From NCBI GenBank assembly GCA_964036045.1, contig OZ038382.1:147882961-147946960 (forward strand): a DNA stretch of 64,000 nt, given 5' to 3'. Shown piece after piece: positions 53,449-62,822 of this stretch. Both the position numbers and the translations under genes were made by a program. This DNA comes from Eutreptiella sp. 'Long Island Sound 2002' (Eukaryota > Euglenozoa > Euglenophyceae > Eutreptiales > Eutreptiaceae). The notes beneath the pieces were generated by a model. It was not told the origin of the DNA and did not search any database. It saw only the letters and a list, made by a program, of their open reading frames with translations. Within the stretch, counting starts at the first letter, position 1. Each line of letters opens with the position of its first letter.

Positions 53449-53577
53449 TTATGCTTTTGTGGGCCAGGCACGCTCCCCATTAATTCCATCAGCGATGGCC
53501 CTTCCGCTGCCATTGGCTGCAGCATATGCCGTTGCCTTGGCCTTCTTTTCATCGGAGATTGGTGTCTTCGGTGGCAT
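53449..53577 (-). CDS. Short orphan frame, possibly the start of a decayed gene
   Basis: A 42-residue frame with ATG at 53577 and TAA at 53449-53451 starts MPPKTPISDEKKAKATAYAA and continues NGSGRAIADGINGERAWPTKA. The composition looks like real coding sequence and the ATG is in a natural place, but I do not recognise it. It sits in a roughly 290-bp island between the end of the 21-bp array and a single diverged B-A unit pair at about 53689-53728. Possibly a first exon or truncated N-terminus. Confidence 0.3.
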   Translation of the reverse strand: MPPKTPISDEKKAKATAYAAANGSGRAIADGINGERAWPTKA

Positions 53578-53726
53578 TCTAGAAGTGCACGTCATGATCC
53601 AGGCGATTGGGGTTGAAAGCCGGTGCGTGCATCTCAACTGAGGGCTTGGGTTGTCACACACGGAACGCAAAACGTGTCAACCTGTACCAACTCCCTTCAA
53701 GCGGAAGTCCACACCCTCCTTCTCAA

Positions 53727-53781
53727 TATGTACACACACACACACACACACATATATATATGTATGTATGTATGTATACAG

Positions 53782-53813
<32 letters not shown>

Positions 53814-53850
53814 CTGTATATATCTATATACATATATACATATATATATG

Positions 53851-53921
<71 letters not shown>

Positions 53922-53925
53922 ATAA
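53727..53925. repeat. CA/TG/TA compound microsatellite
   Basis: (CA)n is followed by (TA)n, (TGTA)n, (TG)n and long (TA)n tracts. Translations through it are meaningless Tyr/Ile/His/Thr runs. On the minus strand it directly follows TGACTATGACTATTATGACTA, which may be the LINE tail. Confidence 0.9.
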
Positions 53926-53926
53926 T

Positions 53927-56086
53927 AGTCATAGTCATAACCACTTATCATGCCGTCTACTGGAGTTACCGGGCATCTCGCGCCGACAGGTGGTTCCTGC
54001 CTCGCTCGATCCCGTGGGTCCCAGGGCTGCCTGAGGTGGCCCACAGCATGACGGAGGACCCAGAGGACCGGGGATACCGGTCAACCAGGCTTTGGGGGCA
54101 GCGGCAACTGCAAAGCGTTAGCATTAGCAACGGCGACGGACGCTGGCCCCTTTTTCTCGCCGGTGGTAAGGGGGCAAGGCAAAGCAGCGCAGCAGCATCG
54201 CAACAAGCAGAAAGCAAGGGCATCTCTGTCCGTCGCAAAGCGGCAACCAAGGAACAAAGCAGCGGGCATGCGGCGAAGCGAGAGCTGACCCTCCGTCGTT
54301 CGCGTACCCCCGCCACCGTGGAGACATCCATCACTCACGACCTCATGGAATCCATTGAACCGCGTCCTCGAAACTGCCCACCACCCCTGACTCCACGTAT
54401 CCCTCTGCCAGCACGCAATAGCCCGTATGTGCATAGCCAGGATTTCTGGGAGGCTCCAGCCTAGCCTGGCCCTCAGCTTTAATCGCCCCCAGGTCTCCAC
54501 AATGTACGCCACCGTCCCACCGCACCAGTCCCCTAGTATAGTACAGAAACACGTTACCAATTCCACGTCCCCGTGGCCCTGAACTGCTCCCACACCCCAG
54601 ATATATACCATGCCGGCACCCCATGTCAGGGGCCAGCGCCCAATCTGCTTTGAGGCATCCATTAGCCCACATATAATATATCTTGAGGGTCTACAGGGGG
54701 GGACGCCGGCCGCTACGCGACGGGAGTGGCGCAACCCGTGAATATCGCTGGCTGGGATTCGGGCTGGTGGGTGCCATAGCTTGGTTATTGACCCCCTGTA
54801 GGGGTACCCACCAGAGGCTCGCCCCGGGCCGTGGTAACCAGGTGCACCTCATCTGGCCCACATACATTGCCCTGGCGCCTACCCTTGACCCTTACCTGCA
54901 CTGATTGGCCAGCTTCCGTGGTTGCGCCTCTTCCGCCACAGCAGCGGCCAGGCCGCAGGTTCGGCCCCCACCGACGATGTGGCGAGCCTACTTATAGCAT
55001 TGGCCCGCGCGTCACCCCCCGGACCACTCAGCATGCCGCTCCTCTGCCCTCCTCGCCTCTAGCCGACCGGACTGGCGCCCCCCAGGGGTAGGCCGTTACA
55101 GTGGTGAGGCGACTGCATACTCTTCGTTACGACGCCACGCAGTACCGCTGTTGCCACGCTGACGCCACCTGCGAGCCGCCACGACACGCACCACCGCAAC
55201 CACAAGGCCATGGTCAGAGGTTAGACTATGTACAAGCCCGCAGGCACGGTCCCTCTAGTCTGTTAACGGGGCCAGGGGATGCCCCCGCGCTCCCCCTGAG
55301 TTGTTAGAGGGGTCAGGGGGACACCCCAGTACCGCCACGCAACCCCGTAGCGCCCCCACTGTACGGCCCTCCAGTACCGCCGCGTACCCCCACCGTACGG
55401 TCCCCAGTACCGCTGCGTATGCCCCCACGACGCCAGTACACCGTCATCTGGAACTTCCCCGCTGCTCCCCTACTGTACGGTTCCCCAGTACCGCCGCGTA
55501 CCCCTACCGTACGGATCCCAGTACCGCCGCGTTTACCCCCAAGACTCCAGTACGCCGTCACCTGGAACTCCACGTGCCCCCCGTGAGTGCTCCTCCCAGG
55601 CTGCCACGCCGTCTCCACGACGCCCGCCATACTGTCCCCTTGACGACCCCACTGTCATATCCTTCCACGCACACATCTTCGCCTCGTCGCCGCTCCCGGG
55701 GCCTGCAGGGTGACCCCGCAACCCCGTGTAACACTTCCAGGGGGCGCCGCAACGCTGTAACCCCCAGACAACTCCGTGCACCCCCGGTGTATCCCGAGCA
55801 ACCACTCCCAACACTGCCGTAGCCGGGCCGCCAGTAGAGACCCCGGTGCCATGGGAATACCCTACAGGGGTTTGGACCTTATTACCCTGGTCGGGATGAC
55901 CCATGACACCTCATTGTTGTATGCGGCGACCCAGGGCAGGCGGGTGAAGCATCCCTGTCCGACCCTCATGCACGGGGGCAGTACGGCTCACTATCAGGCC
56001 GTCACGATCTGTCACATCGCGTTGGCCGTCATACGCCGCCTGCCCGTACCGCACAATCAGGCCGCGAAGGCACTGCTTCTCAGGCG
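53927..56086 (-). other. Probable LINE 3' untranslated region
   Basis: No supported gene. The GC-rich composition matches the LINE body up to about 53950. Several overlapping frames exist on both strands but none has a domain or consistent coding character. It contains the tandem repeats at 55312-55575. Confidence 0.45.
55312..55575. repeat. Minisatellite, unit about 33 bp, with higher-order duplication
   Basis: The unit CCAGTACCGCCGCGTACCCC followed by (C/T)ACCGTACGG recurs at least five times. A longer segment with CAGTACACCGTCATCTGGAA is also duplicated (CAGTACGCCGTCACCTGGAA about 130 bp later). The GTAC and CCGTACGG words are palindromic. Confidence 0.7.
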
Positions 56087-56512
56087 CTACCCCCTCCGCT
56101 GCGTCCAGCGTAGGGACGGTAGCTGGTGCACCCACAATTCCCAACCCCATCAATCTGCACCCCCGGCCTCCACCACGCCGTCACCATTTCCTCCGCGATG
56201 CCACAACCAGAGTATCCGTGAGTCGCCCTCCAGAGCCGCCCACCACAGCATCAGGGGCAGGGCCGCAGACGGCGCTCCAGGGCACCGTACCCCTTCGACT
56301 CGGACGCTCTTCAGGCCATCCTGGATAGTCTTCCAGGCACTTGAGGACATCCGTCCAGAGTGCCGCAGTGCCCACCTCGCCTTAGGCCACCCCCTATCGG
56401 CATGCTCCTTACACGTCCCGCACAGCGGGGCGGAGGCACACTGATGAACCCAAACGGACACCGTTTCCCCGCACCCGTGGCATCGCTGCGGAAGCACAGA
56501 CCGCGATGGAAC
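56087..56512 (-). pseudogene. LINE ORF2 C-terminal tail beyond third UGA
   Basis: The frame of ORF2 stays open after UGA 56515-56513 as VPSRSVLPQRCHGCGETVSV, with a zinc-ribbon-like CHGCGE...CASAPLCGTCKEH, to UGA 56152-56150. It then continues WGWELWVHQLPSLRWTQRRG to UAG 56089-56087. Both stretches look like coding sequence (Cys pairs, Trp-rich tail). Either the true C-terminus once lay at the UAG, or this is chance openness in GC-rich DNA. Confidence 0.4.
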
Positions 56513-57859
56513 TCAGCTACCATCACAACACTGCGACCACAGGTCCTGCCATACATCGCAGCACGCATCCTGGAGCCCGAGCAAAGCCCTCGTCAGCGTG
56601 CGTGCTGTGGCACTACTGAGGAGGCTGCGCCTCGCTTCCTCCCACGTGGACACCGGGCGGAGTATCGGTCGCCCGTCGGGCATCTCCGGCAGGCTCTCAA
56701 GCAGCCGGGGCCACCGCGCCACTTTGGGGCTGCACGTGCCATGCGCCAGGAGCTCCCAACCGTAGTCCCGCAAGACCTCCCCGATGACATCAACCCCGTC
56801 CTGCTCTGGGCCCCTGGCGGAAGCCAGAACCAAGCGTTGTCCTCCCGCCCGAGCCTCAATGACCGCCTCGAGGCCCAGGGTGTCAAGGGTGTGACGGGCA
56901 TCGGCAGCCACGTGGTCGTCCCCCTCTGGCAGAGAGAACATGGCCTCCGTGACGTGGCCTTGCGCGTCGTCGCCCTGTACCCGTGCCAGCTGCTTGGAGC
57001 CCACTAACACTGCCATGGACCGCTGCTCCGTGACCGCTGGTACGGCTCGTCGCAGCTGTCGGTCATACAGCCACAACGTACCCACGTCAAGTACAACAGC
57101 CACCGCCAGGATTGGGAGACTGCACAGAGGTTGCTGAAGGACCGGCAGCACCTCGCGAGGCCAGCCCATGACGTTCCCCACAGCTGGATGGTTGGCGTAT
57201 ATCTGAAGCCAGGGGTCACTCTGGCCGTCAGGGCCCCTCACCTTGGTACCACGCACCTGGGCCCACGACTGCGCCGACACCACGCGGGACCACTCCCTGA
57301 ATGTCGTGATGTCCCGCGCCACCCAGGAACCGATCCACTGGTCGAAGGCCTGCGCCACCGCCGCCATCCAGTGAGGGAACAAGGATAGGGCCTCGTCATG
57401 CTCGATGCACGACCGCGACACCAGCAGTGCGTGCAGCCGTGCCCTCTGAAAGGTTGCCCGCAGGTCGCCGGGGAGGCCGGCAAACGGGCTCCACAGCGGA
57501 CGCTGCAGGATCCTCCCTGCCGGCGGGCAGAAGGGTGTGTCACCGCGCAGGAACGCGTAAACTGCTCTCCTTCGATCTTGCATCGGCAGCTGCATGATCT
57601 GGGTAAGCCGATGGTTCCTGCGGGCATACACATCTTCCCCAATCTGGACCATGTCCTCCACAAAGAGCCTGGCCTTGGCAGGGCCCCGAGACGACGCCGC
57701 TCGCACCGCAGCGAACAGCCGCTTCAGGTCCCCGGGGACGACACCTGCCATCAGGGATTCAGTCCACCTGCAGCTGTGCTCCCTCCACGCCACGAACCCC
57801 ACCGCCCTGTCCGTCAGGGGTAGCTCCGCCGTGAACTCCTCCACACGCCTGCACAGGAG
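56513..57859 (-). pseudogene. LINE ORF2 C-terminal extension, unknown function
   Basis: In the same frame as the RT and RNase H sections, after UGA 57862-57860: LLCRRVEEFTAELPLTDRAV and about 440 further codons to UGA 56515-56513. No known domain is evident; it has alternating basic and hydrophobic helices (LMAGVVPGDLKRLFAAVRAA, RRAVYAFLRGDTPFCPPAGR). LINE ORF2 proteins often have a region of variable function after the CCHC knuckle, but this one is unusually long. Confidence 0.5.
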
Positions 57860-59290
57860 TCAAGCCACCTCCTCGTCCCGCGCACACAGTAGGCGCATGT
57901 GGCCAATGTCCTCCTCCGGCCCCCCACAGAAGATACAGGGGTGGGCTGGTATTGCCATACGCGTGAGCTTCTGTCTCCACCGTCGCATGACCTGCATGGT
58001 GGACAAGCGACCGTCACGTGCCCGCAGCATATTGCTGTGCGTTGGGCCGTGGTGCACAGCTCCCAGGGGCATCGCCTCGCAGGCGCCAGCCAGTGGCGTG
58101 TGTGCCCTGGTGCGAGCCGCCAGCGAACGCCACTCCATCTCCCGGACTTGCTGAAGGGCTTGCATGGATGGCACACGCGGCTCGAGCTCACCATTATCCC
58201 CCGGCACCAAGAGGATGGCGTGCTCCTTTGGCAGGACAAGATGGACTGGCGGGGCCATTGCACGGGCCGCGGCAGAGTCCGGTGCCTCGAGCGGGACCGC
58301 CGCCAAGTGCGAGCTCTGCCTCACCACCCAGTGGTGCGGCCCCCCAACTCGGCGTGGCAGCCGCCACAGCCCCTCCACTATCCAGCTCAGTGCGTGCTGA
58401 TTGACCAGATGTGATGTCGGCCCCTTGATGCCACGGTACAGGGCCTCCTGCGCCCTGCGGAGATGCGCTCCTATGACAGACGCATCCACCACGTGTACCG
58501 TGCACGCTGACGGGGGCGTGTGCAACAAGTACGCCGCCGCGCCAATGATCTCTGCCTCCGGGACCGTGCCGTAGATGGCACCCGTCCACGTGGGGATTCC
58601 GTGGCTGGCCACCGCCACGTTTGTGGCGTCGTCTCCCTGGGGCGACGCGTCAGACGATGTGACTTTAGTCGCCACCGGCAACCAGCAGTACCGGTGGGGC
58701 TCCAGCCACGCAACGTCGGAGTGGGGGCTCTGCACCACCTTTCCCAGGGACGCCGCACTGGAGGCCGTGAGCTCTGGGGACAGGACCACCCTCGGTCGAT
58801 ACACCGCATGTGGTTTCCAGGCCAGGTCACATCCGCAGACTGACTTTATGGCGTCCAGGGCGGTGGTATACTCCGCTCCCCGAACTGTTGCGGAGCAGGA
58901 AGGCTGGTATACCACCACAGACCCCTGCTCCACTGCGCCGCCGTCACGCAACGACGTGACGGCGACGTGCGGATCGTGCGGCACGTTGGACATCCGGACC
59001 ACTTCCGGGACCGAGTACTCATCCGGATCCGGGATTGGGCCTGCCGGCAGCAGTAGAACAATTGCCCATTCGCTGCACTTGAGCACCGCCGCGCACGCCC
59101 TGGAAAACGCTGGCCGCCCCTGCACAACCCACAGTGGTGGCGGGCTTATGCCGCCCCCGGCGTGAGGAGTGAGCAGGGGGACGGACGCCGGATCGTCTTG
59201 CTGTTGGTAGCCCTCAAAGACGTCCCCCAACAGAAACAGGAGGGCGGCTAGCGGGACGAACGGCATGGACAGCCCCGGGTTGGCCGGGTC
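57860..59290 (-). pseudogene. LINE ORF2: RNase H-like domain and zinc knuckle
   Basis: The frame continues after UGA 59293-59291. RNase H-like features in order: TSSDASPQGDD (first Asp), PEAEIIGAAAYLL (Glu), VHVVDASVIGAHLRR (second Asp) and HHWVVRQSSH...APDSAAARA (terminal block). Near the end, CIFCGGPEEDIGHMRLLC is a CCHC knuckle like those after LINE reverse transcriptases. RNase H domains after RT are known in the I, R1, LOA and Tad groups and in plant L1. Ends at UGA 57862-57860. Confidence 0.65.
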
Positions 59291-62200
59291 TCATCCTTCC
59301 TCCCTGTATCCACCCACCACATACACGTCCCCCGCTGCGGACTGTCTATTGCGTTTGCTGGCCTTCTTTCGGCGCACCGGGTGTATTAGCCGGTGAGTCA
59401 ACGGACCGGGCAGCTGCGGCCGGAAGACGTCGCGAAGCCCCGTGAGCCACACGTGGTCCAGCTGGTGGGGCCCTACTCCCGCGTGCGGAAGGTGCAGGTG
59501 GTCCTCATGACACTCCTGAAGCTGGACCGCCCAGTGCCCAGGCGCAGGGCAGGGGAGCCGCGCATGCAGGAGGTCATTTGCGGGATCAGTCAGGGACTGT
59601 ACTGTCGCATCTGTGCGGGGCCCCGATAGAATGCAGATGTCCCTACCCTTGAAGGTATAGGATTGGGACACCCATATCCGCCCCGCCCACTGCACTTGCG
59701 GCAGATGGGCGTGTACACACGAGTACACTGACGATGGCATGAGAAGCCCTACGCGCAACGTCCCCATCGCCCTGAGTACCCTGTCCACCCACGTATTGCC
59801 AGTGTGTGTGGCGAATGACGCAGAGGGCACCATGAACTGCCCGCACATTCCGTACTGCACGTGCATGTCTCGGAGCATGGCCCGCAGCTCATCCCGGACT
59901 GTCGTCGACCTGTGGTGGGTGAGCTGAGCCATGGTCGCCACGACGGAGTCGCGGCATATAACCTGGACATCCGCCAACCGTAGCCCATGACCTGACCGCA
60001 CCGCCACGTTGGACAGGTCCTTGGGCAGCTTCTCGAACTGCAGGGCCGCAGCCTTGATGGCAGTATTCAGCTTGATCACCGCCTCTGCCGTGTCGGACAG
60101 GTAGGGCGCCGCGTACCGCACGATGCCTCCAACCACAGCCGCCATCACCTCATGAGGCACCGACGCCGGCCCCAACGTGTTCTTGCACCAGCCCAGCAGG
60201 GCTTCACACCGGAGTGCATGTTTCTCCTTCATGGTCGCCATCCCCCTGGGATCGAGGCGCAGGCCCAAGTATGGTACCGTGCCCTTGGCACGTAAGCATA
60301 CCCATGGGTCCGCCGTGTCCCCCGGGTTCAGGTGTACCATAATCGAATGGATGCGAGCAGTATTGGCATAGGCGCATTTGCCCACGTTGAGGGACATGCC
60401 CATGTCAGTGAGATACCGCGCTATCGCCGCCGCATACTCCAGGAATTGCGGTAGGGAGTGCGCTATCAACAGGAGGTCATCACAGTATGCCTGCACCAGG
60501 GGTGGCACCGCATGGCGAGCATCTCCCCGCGCCTTGCAGGCGAGGCTCCGCAGGAGAGGCTCCAAAAGGAGGAGGTAGAGCACAGCGCTCTCCGCACTGC
60601 CCTGCCGCAGGCCCCTGTGGAGTCGTATGCTCGGCGTCGGGCCGTGCGCGGTGACGATGCGCACCAGAGACCCGCAGCTGAGGGTGTGGAAGAGCCTGAT
60701 GAGCTCCTCCGGGACACCCATGTGGCGCAGGAGGAGCGCTAGCGCTCCGTGCGGCGCTGTGTCAAAAGCTTTTGACACATCGAAGGCCAGGACGTGGTTT
60801 TCCTCCAGCCCACGCTGCAGCCTGCGCTGGGCCAGGAACACCGGGGCAGCCGCCGTGGAGCCCGGCATGGCTCCGAACTGCCAGTCCGCGGCCAGTCCCT
60901 TGCGTGCGAGAACAGCTGTGAACCTTCGCATGAGGGGAGTCATGAGCATTCGCATGTCTTGCTGCCCCAGCGCTATCGGCCTGTACTCGTCCAGGTTGCC
61001 CGTGGCTGTGCCCTTGGGCATCAGCCAGATTATGGCCTCGTGCCAGGACTCCGGGACGTCCGCACCCCGCAGGATTGCCCTGTACGCATGCACCAGGAGC
61101 CCCTGCACCGGTTCAGGCAGCTCTGCTATGAGGGCAGCCGTGACCCGGTTGGACCCCGGAGCTTTGTCGTCCGCCACGGCCTGCCTCACGGCGTCTTTAA
61201 GGTCCTGCATGGTGTAGTCCTGTACCGACCTCCATTCCTCCGGCACCCCTGTGGGAATGTGGGCTCGGACCAGGCGCTCGAAGGCCGGCAGGTTCACTGG
61301 CCGTTTGGCGTACAGCGCCTCCCAGTACCTCCGGACCTCACCGATGACGTCCGAGGCCTCCAAGAGCACCTTCTCCGACTCGCGGACGCGTACGGACCAT
61401 AGGCCTGACGGGGCATAGTTCACCACGTTGATGGCCCCCCGTATCGCCGTCCATCGGAGCTGCAGATCCGGTACCCTGCCCCGCCAGTAGTCCTTGATGG
61501 ACCGGCGCCTGTTACTCCTGAGGACATCCCGCAGCTCCTCCACGCGTGTCTCCAGGTGGTGGAGCTGTTGGTCCAATGCGGCACGCAGGTCCTCTACCGA
61601 GGCGGGGGACAGGTCGCGGTCCACTCGCCGGAGGTGCTGTAGCAGGGCAGTCGCCTCCTGGGAGTGGAGTCCGGCCGCCGCCGCGTCCCGTTGCCACAGC
61701 TGATGGGCGCGCCAGGCCAGGGCCTGCTGATCCGAGAGGACCTGGTCCAACGACGCCTCCGTTTCCGCCTGCCCGTACGGGTACTGCGGGTCCACGCCTG
61801 AAGGCATGCGCACTCCCGTGACCCTGGACACGTCATCACGGAAAGCGTAGAGCAGGTCAAAGACCGCTTGTACCTCCGACGTGCCCATGGTGGCAGTGTC
61901 CTGGTCGGACGAGAGCCACGCTTGTAGCCGCCGATCCCCGCAGGCCTTCTGCAGTACTGCAGCTGTCGCCTCACGAACCCCCGGGGAGTCCGGGCGTATG
62001 GCATGCAGCCTGCCCTGGGCGTGCGAGTAGGCCATCCTGGTGACCCTCTCCTTGCCGGCCACCGCCAGCGGGATGTCCAGGACCACAGGGCCATGATCTG
62101 ACCCCAGTGACGCAGGAGACCGCCCCGATGCCAAGTGAGGGCGCTCACGCGCCGCCCATGGGACCAGAGGCGAGTTTAGAAGGAAGGAGTCCAGTCGGTG

Positions 62201-62440
62201 CCCTGCTCTCGTGGGCCTCCTGTCCTCCTCCCGTTCCGGGCCTGCCCTGTGGAAACCACACTGTTCCCACAGGGCTTGGAACCTCCTCGTGGTAGGGTGC
62301 CACGGGGAGCACGGCCCTGGTGCCACCCGCGCTCTTGGCCGCCGCGTACATGGCCACGTCAGCCCAGAAGGACGCCTTAGACGCCCAGGAGTCGCCGCCG
62401 CTACCCGGGCCGTGGACGTTGATGACCGTGAGGGTGCCAC
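59291..62440 (-). pseudogene. LINE ORF2: endonuclease C-terminus and reverse transcriptase
   Basis: The frame is open from about 62440; true homology starts near 62310 with the endonuclease C-terminal part (HRLDSFLLN, SDHGPVVLDI). RT motifs: WLMPKGTATGNLDEYRPIAL, AFDVSKAFDTAPHGALALLL, HRGLRQGSAESAVLYLLLLEP and AYCDDLLLIA (YCDD at 60487-60476, where YADD or FADD is usual). The region upstream of RT is helical and Arg-rich. The sequence ends KKASKRNRQSAAGDVYVVGG then UGA 59293-59291, with the downstream domains in the same frame. RT copies LINE RNA at the nicked target. Confidence 0.85.
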
Positions 62441-62822
62441 CTGCGGTCACCACATCGAGGGCCATGGCCTTGCCTGGCACGATGTCCACGATATCTCGAA
62501 CTTCCTCCGCGGCGAACACGTCCGCCTGAAGGGCAATCAAGAGCCCGCCGCGCACCGCCGCCGCCGACGCCGCCTGGGCACCCACCCCTGGGTACGCATG
62601 ATACCCGTGGTGACGCCACTGGTTCTCGGAGTGCACCACACCTTGTGGGTCCTGCAGGCCGGTCTCCTGGAATAGGCCCAGGATGGCACCCTCGGCCTTC
62701 ATGATGCCCGCCGCCACCGCTTCACCGTCGAGCATACCTGGGGCCACTGGTACGCCGTCCCCCCGCATCGAGCCCTGGACGTTCCAGGACACCGCTGCTC
62801 GGGTGTTCGAGGCCGGGCCCCT
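62145..62822 (-). pseudogene. LINE APE endonuclease, N-terminal part (frameshifted)
   Basis: The frame continues from ORF1 past UGA 62825-62823 as RGPASNTRAAVSWNVQGSMR. APE-type motifs SWNVQG, LGLFQETGL, GGLLIAL and TVINVHGPG are visible. After AAAKSAGGTRAVL (about 62310) similarity to an endonuclease is lost and the C-terminal part appears in the RT frame. The GDFN motif expected here is missing, so there is a deletion with a frame change. Endonuclease would nick target DNA; this copy cannot encode an active one. Confidence 0.7.

Noticed and set aside
53607-54464. 285-codon plus frame across the microsatellite
   Set aside because: It runs through CA/TA repeats giving Tyr/Ile/Thr/His runs; the remainder is antisense to similar frames with no motif.
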